Part shown: positions 17,734 through 24,481 of the stretch, piece after piece
How the letters are laid out: every line of letters begins with the position of its first letter
How positions within the stretch are numbered: position 1 is the first letter of the stretch
NCBI GenBank assembly: GCA_002402965.1
Contig: DHGW01000057.1
Location: 1 to 52,132 of the forward strand
Source: Bacteroidales bacterium UBA4788
GTDB lineage: Bacteria; Bacteroidota; Bacteroidia; Bacteroidales; VadinHA17
DNA length: 52,132 nt
Reading direction: 5' to 3'
The notes under the pieces: generated by a model
The model's input: only the letters and a program-made list of their open reading frames with translations
What the model was told of the DNA's origin: nothing
Database searches by the model: none
Translations under genes and position numbers: made by a program

Positions 17734-17736
17734 GGC

Positions 17737-19686
17737 TTATTTTACTGTAACGGCGCTGAACTTGCAAACATCATAACACACACCACACCCGATGCACTTG
17801 TCTTCAACGATGAAGAAAGGCTGCAGCCTGGTTCCGTAGATGGCATTCACCGGGCATTTGGCAGCGCAGACGGTGCATCCCGTGCACTTTTCCACATCGA
17901 TGCTGAAGGTCCTCAGTCCCCGGCAAACATTGGCGCGGCAACGCCTGTCGAAGATGTGTTCCTCGAACTCTTCGCGGTAGTTGGCGAGAGCACTGAGGAA
18001 GGGGTTGGGAGCCGTCTGCCCCAGTCCGCAAAGCGAAGTGTCCTTCATCACCGAAGCGATTGTCTCAAGTTGCATCACACCCTTAAACCTCTCGAGGGTG
18101 GCGTTGGAGTCCTCCGTAAGAGGCTTGCGGACCACGTTTTCGAGTATCTCGAGCATACGGCCGGTACCCTCACGGCAGGGGATACACTTTCCGCAGCTCT
18201 CAAGGTGTATGAACTCCATGTAATATCTGACGAAATCGACAAGGCAGGTTGTCTCGTCAATTATGATGAGCCCTCCGGAGCCCATTGCGATTCCGTTTGC
18301 CCGCAGCACATCGAAATCGACCGGCAGGTCGAGGTTCTTCTCTGTTATGAATGTGCCAGAGGGTCCTCCTATCTGCATAGTCTTAAAGGCCTTACCATCC
18401 CTGATACCGTCGGCGATGCCTTCGGCGATGGTTCTGAATGTAGTTCCCATCTCCACCTCGATGAGGCCTGAATACCTTCCTCTGCCTCCGAGGGAGAACA
18501 GCTTGGTGCCCTTGCTTCCGTCAGTGCCCATCGTACGGAACCATTCCGGGCCGTGTGACATGATCAGCGGCACGTTCATCAGCGTCTCAACGTTATTGAT
18601 GACGGTGGGTTTTCCGTACAGGCCGCTGGATGTGGGGTACGGTGGCTTTAGCTCCGGCATGCCGCGTTTGCCCTCGAGGCTGGCTATCAGTGCTGTCTCC
18701 TCGCCGCACACGAATGCCCCGGCTTCCTCCCGGATGACGATGTCAAGATTGAACCCGCTGGAGAGGATGTTATGGCCTGTTATTCCGTACTCAGCGGCGG
18801 CGGCGAGCGCTTTGCGCAGGCGCGCCAGAGGGTGTGGCGAGCCGGTCTTGAGGTAGATGACCGCGTTGGAGGCTCCTATGGCATAGGCAGCGATGCAGAT
18901 ACCCTCGAGCAGCCTGTGGGGATCGCCCTCCAGCACCGATCTGTCAGCATATGAACCGGGATCGCTCTCCTTTGCGTTGCAGATGAGAAACCTGTTGTCG
19001 GATGCGGAGTTTAGCGCGTACTTCCACTTCAGCCCGGTGAGGAAGCCGCCGCCGCTCCGCCCGCGCAACCCGCTTCGCTCAATAATGTCGCATACCTCCT
19101 CATGGGTGTAGTTTCGTATTGTCTTCAGGAAAGCCCTGTAACCTCCGCGAGCTATGAATTCCTCTATGTTTTCCGGGTCATAGCAACCGCAGTTGCTGAG
19201 AACCACCCTCTTCTGCAGCTTGAAGAAGGGAAGCTCCTCAATGAAAGGAATCTCATGCCATGCTTCGAATCCGAGGTTGCCCGACTGCCCGACGAGGTCT
19301 TCACCCGGCATATCCTTGTGGAAGACGCCGTTGAGGAGAGGCTCCACCTTGTCCTCGGTTATATTCCTGAATATGAGCTTATTCTTTCCAGGAAGCTGAA
19401 CACAAAACATGGGTTCGAAGGCAGCAGGACCATGACATCCTGTTCTTACAACCTGCCCCTTAATTCCCATCTCTTCCAGGTACAGCCCGGCCGCAGTTGC
19501 AGTGGCGTTGCTGCCTGCAATTATAGCAGCCGACCCGGAAGCCACACTGATGACAGCCACCGAAGGTTTGTCACGCCGTATCTCAGCAAGTTTCCTGGAG
19601 GTCTCCGCCGGAAGGGTATCCGAGGGATGCAGCAGGACCTCCCTGATGAGGAAATCTTTAATATCGATATCAGTAGTCTGTTTCAT
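17737..19686 (-). CDS. hydB: HydB/NuoF-like NADH-binding flavoprotein subunit
   Basis: NADH- and FMN-binding subunit of a HydABC-type complex, 649 residues. The NuoF core has the FMN/NADH region GLRGRSGGGFLTGLKW (about 206-221) and the N3-type cluster (Cys498, 501, 504 and 553), followed by two ferredoxin clusters (Cys601, 604, 607, 611; Cys631, 634, 637, 641). Two features are odd. The N-terminal thioredoxin-like domain (about 40-120), which normally binds [2Fe-2S], keeps only Cys84 in RTGCHGPA; the other three ligand positions are not Cys. The NADH-loop motif usually reads NADE but here is NAKE, with Lys239. The gene overlaps hydC by 4 bases and ends 3 bases before hydA. Confidence 0.92.
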   Translation of the reverse strand: MKQTTDIDIKDFLIREVLLHPSDTLPAETSRKLAEIRRDKPSVAVISVASGSAAIIAGSNATATAAGLYLEEMGIKGQVVRTGCHGPAAFEPMFCVQLPGKNKLIFRNITEDKVEPLLNGVFHKDMPGEDLVGQSGNLGFEAWHEIPFIEELPFFKLQKRVVLSNCGCYDPENIEEFIARGGYRAFLKTIRNYTHEEVCDIIERSGLRGRSGGGFLTGLKWKYALNSASDNRFLICNAKESDPGSYADRSVLEGDPHRLLEGICIAAYAIGASNAVIYLKTGSPHPLARLRKALAAAAEYGITGHNILSSGFNLDIVIREEAGAFVCGEETALIASLEGKRGMPELKPPYPTSSGLYGKPTVINNVETLMNVPLIMSHGPEWFRTMGTDGSKGTKLFSLGGRGRYSGLIEVEMGTTFRTIAEGIADGIRDGKAFKTMQIGGPSGTFITEKNLDLPVDFDVLRANGIAMGSGGLIIIDETTCLVDFVRYYMEFIHLESCGKCIPCREGTGRMLEILENVVRKPLTEDSNATLERFKGVMQLETIASVMKDTSLCGLGQTAPNPFLSALANYREEFEEHIFDRRCRANVCRGLRTFSIDVEKCTGCTVCAAKCPVNAIYGTRLQPFFIVEDKCIGCGVCYDVCKFSAVTVK

Positions 19687-20150
19687 TTCAGGTCGGCCAG
19701 CGATTTGAGTTTTGTGATCAGTTCCGGGATATCTTCAGGGCGGATGTGGGTATAATAGTTCTCTCCCACGCATACAACCGGTCCCTCATTGCAGCCGCCC
19801 TGGCATGCCGTCAGCTCGTAACTGAACCTGCCGTCGCGTGTGGTCTGGCCGGGTTCAATGCCTAGCGCCTCCCTGACGGCTGTAACCACCGCCCCCGAAC
19901 CGTTTATGAAACAGGTCGTTCCGTTGCATACCCGCATATGGACCCTGCCGGCAGGAATGAACCTGAAACGGTCATAGAAAGTAGCCAGACCATATATCTT
20001 GGTGGTCGACATATGCAGGAACCTGCCAATACTTATAATCGCATTCTCAGACAGATATCCTTCCGCTTCCTGGACATCCTGCAGGATGGGTATGAGGTTT
20101 TCATGACTCCCCTCCCTGTAACGTCCCAGTATATCATCTATCTTGCTCAT
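19683..20150 (-). CDS. hydC: HydC/NuoE-like [2Fe-2S] subunit
   Basis: The 155-residue thioredoxin-like [2Fe-2S] subunit of NADH-linked hydrogenase complexes (NuoE family). The N-terminal helical bundle (about 1-65, TTKIYGLATFYDRF) precedes the cluster domain, in which all four ligands are present: RVCNGTTCF (Cys84 and Cys89 region) and TACQGGCNEGP. In contrast to the degenerate N-terminal domain of HydB, this cluster should be intact. First gene of the long minus-strand operon; its ATG lies about 32 bases after a well-formed Bacteroidota promoter overlapped by candidate Rex boxes. Confidence 0.93.
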   Translation of the reverse strand: MSKIDDILGRYREGSHENLIPILQDVQEAEGYLSENAIISIGRFLHMSTTKIYGLATFYDRFRFIPAGRVHMRVCNGTTCFINGSGAVVTAVREALGIEPGQTTRDGRFSYELTACQGGCNEGPVVCVGENYYTHIRPEDIPELITKLKSLADLK

Positions 20151-20181
20151 TTTGAAATTGATCTGACTTTTCAGACCAATA

Positions 20182-20212
20182 CAAAGCTACTTATATTTAT
20201 TGTTATTTCAAA
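20182..20212 (-). promoter_or_regulatory. Promoter of the hydCBA operon (TTTG-N19-TAGCTTTG)
   Basis: On the minus strand TTTG (20212-20209) is followed after 19 bases by TAGCTTTG (20189-20182), an exact match to the Bacteroidota -33/-7 promoter pattern TTTG-N19-21-TAnnTTTG. Transcription would start near 20175, giving a leader of about 25 bases before the hydC ATG. The -33 element is inside a candidate Rex operator. Confidence 0.7.
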
Positions 20213-20234
20213 AACAATGTTATTTTATTAACAA
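20199..20234. promoter_or_regulatory. Two overlapping candidate Rex operators
   Basis: Site 2, 20217-20234, reads aTGTTA-TTTTAT-TAACAA and matches the Rex pattern TTGTTA-N6-TAACAA at all but the first base. Site 1, 20199-20218, has ATTGTT and AACAAT arms around eight bases and covers the -33 element of the hydC promoter. The pair lies between the divergent hydC operon and the sensor genes starting at 20320, so one bound Rex region could control both directions. Confidence 0.6.
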
Positions 20235-20283
20235 AGAACCACTGAAAATAGGTTTCCGGTGATGTGAGCGAAGAAAATTGTTG

Positions 20284-20291
20284 TACTTTTG
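20284..20291 (+). promoter_or_regulatory. -7 element (TACTTTTG) of the sensor operon
   Basis: Exact TAnnTTTG on the plus strand, 28 bases before the first sensor-operon start codon. No convincing TTTG is found at -33, so the promoter may need an activator. Confidence 0.45.
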
Positions 20292-20319
20292 AGATAGTAT
20301 GAACAAATGAACAGAGCTC

Positions 20320-20565
20320 TTGGGACAGTCGTACAACATCGAGATCTGCCTTGGAAGTTCCTGTTTTTCAAGAGGAAACAGGGAGGTAGTACAGGTACTG
20401 AGGGAGTATCTCAGGAAGAATCACCTTGATGACAAGGTAGTGCTGAGGGGTGCCCGCTGCATGGACCGTTGCAGTGAGGGTCCCTTTATAATTATAAATG
20501 GTAAGACATTTACCAGCATTGGTGTGCAGGATATAGAGAAGATCCTGGAGAAGGAGCTGTTGTGA
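20320..20565 (+). CDS. Small thioredoxin-like [2Fe-2S] ferredoxin
   Basis: An 81-residue protein with the four-cysteine pattern of NuoE/HydC-type [2Fe-2S] domains: ICLGSSCFSRGN (Cys10 and Cys15) and RCMDRCSEGP (two Cys near 47 and 51). It probably passes electrons to or from the hydrogenase-domain sensor encoded 22-28 bases downstream. Small ferredoxin-like genes of this kind are known next to sensory [FeFe]-hydrogenases, for example in Thermotoga. The start is uncertain: TTG at 20320 is the only good in-frame choice, because the in-frame ATG at 20299 runs into TGA after three codons. An ATG at 20307 is out of frame, so a one-base sequencing error just before the domain is possible. Confidence 0.82.
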   Translation: MGQSYNIEICLGSSCFSRGNREVVQVLREYLRKNHLDDKVVLRGARCMDRCSEGPFIIINGKTFTSIGVQDIEKILEKELL

Positions 20566-20593
20566 TCCGGCATTATAAATCAACGCATTGATT

Positions 20594-22471
20594 ATGAAAA
20601 TTCCCGATCAGGTTATATATATAAATGAGGATAAGTGCCGCAATTCTTACTCCTGTGTAAGGGCTTGCCCGGTAAATGCAATCGAGGTCAGGCCCGAGAG
20701 GGCCCACCCGGTGATCATTGCCGACAGGTGTATCGGATGCGGGCTCTGTTTCCTTTCATGCTCCCCACGGGCCATAGAATTCAGGAATTCAAAGAGCCAT
20801 GTGAAGGAGATCCTTCAGTCCGGCCGTCCGACTGCCGCCCTGATTGCTCCCAGCATTGCATCGGAATTCGATGACATAACCGACTACCGCAAGTTTGTGG
20901 GCATGATACGCAAGCTGGGGTTCACCTATGTCCATGAGGTCTCTTTCGGGGTTGACCTGGTAGCTTATGCCTACAAGAAGCTCTTCGAGGAGTCGAGCGG
21001 CAAGTACTACATCACCGCCAACTGTCCATCAATAGTGGAGATGGTTGAGAAGTACCATCCTCACCTGGTCCCGAACCTGGCGCCGCTGGTTTCTCCGATG
21101 ATAGCCACGGCGATGGTGACGCATGATCTATACGGTAAGGATGTGGCGAACGTCTTCATCGGGCCCTGTATTGACATCAAGGCTGAGGCGACCCTGTACA
21201 AGGAAAAGAACCTTGTGGAGGCGGTTCTGACCTTCATCGAGATCCGTCAGCTCTTTGAAGAAAACGAGATACAGGAGAAGACAGTAAAAATGGCCGAGTT
21301 TGATCCTCCCTACGGCAACTGGGGGGCTCTATACCCTTACCCTGCCGGGATACTGCAGGCGGCCGGCATCAAGCGTGACCTGGTATCCAGCCAGGTGATC
21401 ACGGCCTCAGGTGCCGAAGATGTGAAGGAGGCGATCAACGACTTCGACCATCATATTGACACTATCAGGCATCACTTCAACCTCTTCTTCTGTCCGGGCT
21501 GCATGCTCGGACCGGGAATGATAAGGCACGACGAGCGGTACAGGAGGCGTTCGCTTGTTAAACAGTATGCCGAGAAGCGGGTGGAGGCGCTGGACAAGAA
21601 GCAGTGGCAGAAGGATATTGACCGATGGTCAAAGCTCGATCTCACACGCAGCTTCACGGCCAATGACCAGCGGATTCCCGAACCATCGCCGGATGCCATA
21701 ACTGAGGTACTTAAGATCATCGGCAAGGACAACCGTGCCGAGGAGCTGAACTGCAACGCCTGCGGCTACGGCTCATGCCGGGAGTTCGCCTCGACGGTGG
21801 CCAAGGGGCTTGCCGTGCCTGAGATGTGCCACACCTACAACCTTCGAAATAAGCAGGAGTACATCGAGACCCTCCGTCAGACGAACAGGAAACTCTCCGA
21901 AACAAAGAAGGCCCTGAAGGAATCAGAAGAGCAGGCCATGCGTGAGAAGGATACAGCACAGGACGCCTCAGACACCATGAACAGCATGCTCAACAAGCTC
22001 CCCAACGGGGTGGTCATCGTCGACAACGAGCTCAAGATACTGCACTCAAACGAGAGATTCCTGGAGATCATCGGCGAGGATGCAAAGGCAATAGCAGAAA
22101 TCATCCCCGGACTGAAGGGGGCTGATCTGAAGACACTTCTGCCCTTCAATGTCTACAACATATTTTCCTTCGTTTTACGTGAAAACGAGTCGGTCATCAG
22201 CCGCGACGTTCAACTGGAGGACCGCATGTTCAATATCTCGATCTTCCCGATCCGCCAGAACAGGATTGCCGGAGCGGTCATCCGTGATCTCTTTTCGCCC
22301 GAGGTGCAGCGTGAAGAGGTTATCACCAGGGTCTCCGATGTCATTGACAAGAACCTGGAAATGGTGCAGAAGATCGGTTTCCTGCTTGGGGAGGGTGCCT
22401 CGGATACGGAGAAGATGCTAAACTCTATTGTGGAATCATTCCGGCAGAAGAAGAATGCACCAGGAAAGTAA
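20594..22471 (+). CDS. [FeFe]-hydrogenase-domain sensor with PAS (HydS-like)
   Basis: A 625-residue soluble sensor, paralogous to the hydrogenase-domain kinase. ATG at 20594 is preferred to TTG at 20588. Order: two ferredoxin motifs, H-cluster domain (about 75-340), Fe-S domain (Cys387, 390, 395 and 412), coiled coil (about 420-465), and a PAS domain (about 470-570). The first ferredoxin motif has only three cysteines (Cys15, 21, 25), with Ser18 in place of the fourth. L1 reads TANCPSI, with Asn143 at the proton-transfer site. L2 is GPCIDIKAE, with Ile195 instead of Lys. L3 is FFCPGC, a Cys-x2-Cys where catalytic proteins have Cys-x3-Cys. There is no kinase domain; the output is probably the SpoIIE-type phosphatase whose gene overlaps its 3' end by 17 bases. 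Confidence 0.87.
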   Translation: MKIPDQVIYINEDKCRNSYSCVRACPVNAIEVRPERAHPVIIADRCIGCGLCFLSCSPRAIEFRNSKSHVKEILQSGRPTAALIAPSIASEFDDITDYRKFVGMIRKLGFTYVHEVSFGVDLVAYAYKKLFEESSGKYYITANCPSIVEMVEKYHPHLVPNLAPLVSPMIATAMVTHDLYGKDVANVFIGPCIDIKAEATLYKEKNLVEAVLTFIEIRQLFEENEIQEKTVKMAEFDPPYGNWGALYPYPAGILQAAGIKRDLVSSQVITASGAEDVKEAINDFDHHIDTIRHHFNLFFCPGCMLGPGMIRHDERYRRRSLVKQYAEKRVEALDKKQWQKDIDRWSKLDLTRSFTANDQRIPEPSPDAITEVLKIIGKDNRAEELNCNACGYGSCREFASTVAKGLAVPEMCHTYNLRNKQEYIETLRQTNRKLSETKKALKESEEQAMREKDTAQDASDTMNSMLNKLPNGVVIVDNELKILHSNERFLEIIGEDAKAIAEIIPGLKGADLKTLLPFNVYNIFSFVLRENESVISRDVQLEDRMFNISIFPIRQNRIAGAVIRDLFSPEVQREEVITRVSDVIDKNLEMVQKIGFLLGEGASDTEKMLNSIVESFRQKKNAPGK

Positions 22472-23669
22472 CCCTTCGGCAGGAATGGAGAGGCAGTTCT
22501 TCACAGAGGTAAACAGCCAGCAGCGCAACCATCATGGAGAGCGTATCTGTGGCGATGTCTTCCTGTCGGAGAATGTGCGCGAGGAAAACAGGATCATCAC
22601 GGTTCTGTCAGACGGCATGGGGCACGGGGTCAAGGCCAACATCCTGGCTACACTTACCTCCACCATGGCTCTCAACTTCACCAGGGAGCATAAGGAATCT
22701 GACCGCATTGCAGAGATCATCATGAATACCCTCCCGGTCTGTTCGGAGAGGAAAATCAGTTATGCCACCTTTTCAATTGTTGACCTTGAAAGCGACGGCC
22801 GGGCGAATATCCTCGAATATGACAATCCCCGGTGTATAATCCTCAAGGGCAGAGAGCCCTTCGAGCCGGGATGGCAGGATGTGGTGCTCGACAAAGGAAG
22901 GAACGCCGGCAAACGACTTCATAAATGCACTTTTTATCCCGAAAAGGAGGACCGCATCATTCTCCTCTCGGACGGCGTGGCGCAAAGCGGAATGGGGTCT
23001 TCAGCCTGGCCTCTCGGGTGGGAACGCGACAAAGTACAGCAGTATGCCGCTTCACTTGTAGCCAATGAGCCGTCCATATCGGCTTCAGCTCTGGCAGCCA
23101 AGATAGTTAACATGGCTTACAAACATGACAACTACGAGGCCAAGGACGATATATCATGCGCCATACTCTATTTCAGGGAGCCACGCAAACTGCTGATCTG
23201 CTCCGGACCGCCCTATGATGAGGAGAAGGATAAAGAACTTGCAGCAATGGTTAGCGGCTATAGCGGAAAGGTAATCCTTTGCGGCGGAACAACGGCCGAC
23301 ATAGTGGCACGTGAACTGAACCGGAAAATTGTCGACGAGCTGATATTCGAGGACCCGGATCTGCCTCCCGAGAGCTTCATGGAGGGTGTAGACCTTGTGA
23401 CCGAAGGGATTCTCACACTGCAGAAGGTCAATGAGTTGCTCAAAGGCTACAAGAACAGCGTCAAGCTTGGAAAGGGGCCGGCTGATAAGATAGTAAAAAT
23501 GATCATGGAGAGTGACGAGATCAATTTCGTGGTGGGCACGCGCATCAACGTTGCTCACCAGGATCCCACCCTGCCGGTTGACCTCGAGATACGCCGTACG
23601 GTGGTGAAGCGCATAGCCCGCCTCCTGGAGGACAGGTGGCTGAAGCAGGTCAGCATTGATTATATCTGA
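22455..23669 (+). CDS. SpoIIE-type PP2C phosphatase with C-terminal extension
   Basis: A serine/threonine phosphatase of the PPM/SpoIIE family, 404 residues from the preferred ATG at 22455 (a TTG at 22428 would add nine residues). Metal-binding motifs are visible: GERICGDVFL near 25-34, VLSDGMGHG near 50-58, ILLSDGVAQSGMG, and KDDISCAIL. The last 160 residues or so (from about 245, RKLLICSGPP, then LCGGTTADIVARELN) are not part of the phosphatase fold and are not recognised. The gene overlaps the PAS-containing hydrogenase-like sensor, a pairing known from some group C [FeFe]-hydrogenases. Its substrate is unknown; no anti-sigma partner is adjacent, but a SiaC-like protein is encoded about 6.6 kb downstream. 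Confidence 0.85.
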   Translation: MHQESNPSAGMERQFFTEVNSQQRNHHGERICGDVFLSENVREENRIITVLSDGMGHGVKANILATLTSTMALNFTREHKESDRIAEIIMNTLPVCSERKISYATFSIVDLESDGRANILEYDNPRCIILKGREPFEPGWQDVVLDKGRNAGKRLHKCTFYPEKEDRIILLSDGVAQSGMGSSAWPLGWERDKVQQYAASLVANEPSISASALAAKIVNMAYKHDNYEAKDDISCAILYFREPRKLLICSGPPYDEEKDKELAAMVSGYSGKVILCGGTTADIVARELNRKIVDELIFEDPDLPPESFMEGVDLVTEGILTLQKVNELLKGYKNSVKLGKGPADKIVKMIMESDEINFVVGTRINVAHQDPTLPVDLEIRRTVVKRIARLLEDRWLKQVSIDYI

Positions 23670-23747
23670 AAATCAGGCAATAGAGGGGCGATCCGCCAGC
23701 TGGAGGAGAAGCAGCCAGATTACAGGGGAGACAGTAGGCAATAGTGG

Positions 23748-23772
23748 AGTCGGCAGTCGGCAGTCGGCAGTC
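23748..23772. repeat. Heptamer tandem repeat (CGGCAGT)n
   Basis: A 7-bp unit, CGGCAGT, is repeated three times plus flanking part-units. It has the same GCA(A/G)T core as the tracts at 1114-1144 and 23937-23966, and is followed by AAAATTCTTC. Confidence 0.85.
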
Positions 23773-23796
23773 AAAAATTCTTCGCCGTATGCGATT

Positions 23797-23943
23797 AAGC
23801 ACTGTAGAATGCATACCCGGAGACCAATGTTCCCCGCAGGGGATGAAGCATTGTAGATGCGGACCGGATTAATCAGTTTTGGCCGTAGGACATAAAGCAT
23901 TACAGATCTGCAGCATTGAACGCTAAATTTGCAGTCCGCAATT
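23797..23943. repeat. Three degenerate 49-bp tandem units
   Basis: AAGCA(T/C)T(G/A)(T/C)AGA recurs at 23797, 23846 and 23895, spaced exactly 49 bases. Each unit begins with this core, which forms a small GCAT/ATGC-type palindrome, and the rest is only loosely conserved. A second small hairpin, CCCC-GCA-GGGG, lies in unit 1. It looks like a worn REP- or minisatellite-type array. Confidence 0.6.
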
Positions 23944-23966
23944 CGCAATTCGCAATTCGCAAATTC
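23937..23966. repeat. Heptamer tandem repeat (CGCAATT)n
   Basis: CGCAATT is repeated three times, followed by a fourth copy with an extra A, then TTCTTC. It sits 16 bases from the 3' end of the Nudix gene. Confidence 0.85.
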
Positions 23967-23981
23967 TTCACCCCCTCATCC

Positions 23982-24404
23982 CTATCCCGCCTGATGCCGC
24001 CTGGCAACAGTGTAGAGGAATGACATCACCTCCGGCAGCGACAGATTACGGGGCCGCCTCCTGAATACTCTCACACCTTCTATCTCATCTGTGTCGGTCA
24101 GACTGCCCAGGGTCTCCACCTCTGCAAGGAAGAGCCTCCCGTATTGTATTCCCTGGCCGGCATTGACAGAATAGTATGAAACAGGCTCCATGACGAAGTC
24201 TAGCGCCCCTGTCTCCTCCGTAAGTTCCCTCACTGCTGCTTCAATGCTATCCTCACCTTCATCAGGGTGACCTGCCGGCAACTCCCATCCTCCCCTCCTG
24301 CGGTGTCTTACGAAAAGCCATCCGCCGTCGTGTCGCGCTGCAATAACAACGTATGAAAGTTTGCCGGGAAGCATGTCCCCGGAAATAAGTTCAACAGTGA
24401 CCAT
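23982..24404 (-). CDS. Nudix hydrolase
   Basis: A 140-residue Nudix protein. The Nudix box is complete: GHPDEGE followed by seven residues and RELTEETGA (about 45-67), giving the Mg2+-binding helix. It hydrolyses a nucleoside-diphosphate-linked substrate; housecleaning of oxidised nucleotides or ADP-sugars is typical, but the substrate cannot be read from sequence. It stands alone on the minus strand, diverging from the metallophosphoesterase gene. A TATTTTTG -7-like sequence (24416-24409) ends only 5 bases before the ATG, which would give an almost leaderless transcript. Confidence 0.88.
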   Translation of the reverse strand: MVTVELISGDMLPGKLSYVVIAARHDGGWLFVRHRRRGGWELPAGHPDEGEDSIEAAVRELTEETGALDFVMEPVSYYSVNAGQGIQYGRLFLAEVETLGSLTDTDEIEGVRVFRRRPRNLSLPEVMSFLYTVARRHQAG

Positions 24405-24457
24405 ATGTCAAAAATAATCCAAAATGTGAAGTCGGTACAGCATTCCTTCTGAAATAT

Positions 24458-24465
24458 TACTTTTG
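24458..24465 (+). promoter_or_regulatory. -7 element (TACTTTTG)
   Basis: Exact TAnnTTTG in the 77-base divergent gap, 17 bases before the GTG start of the metallophosphoesterase gene. No -33 TTTG at the usual spacing. Confidence 0.4.
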
Positions 24466-24481
24466 TCCAAAATAAAGAAAG

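Larger units (their letters stand above)
23670..23981. repeat. Repeat-rich intergenic region
   Basis: The 312-base gap between the phosphatase and the Nudix gene holds no credible ORF. From left to right it contains TCAGGCAATA just after the stop codon, a degenerate copy (23690-23708) of a hairpin found at 33598-33616, AGGCAATAGTGGA (also beside the IS, minus strand), a CGGCAGT heptamer tract, three degenerate 49-base units, and a CGCAATT heptamer tract. Both heptamer tracts are followed by a shared AAATTCTTC. Confidence 0.8.

Noticed and set aside
23797..23966. Possible CRISPR array
   Set aside because: Units are only loosely alike, repeats and spacers cannot be separated, and there are no cas genes.
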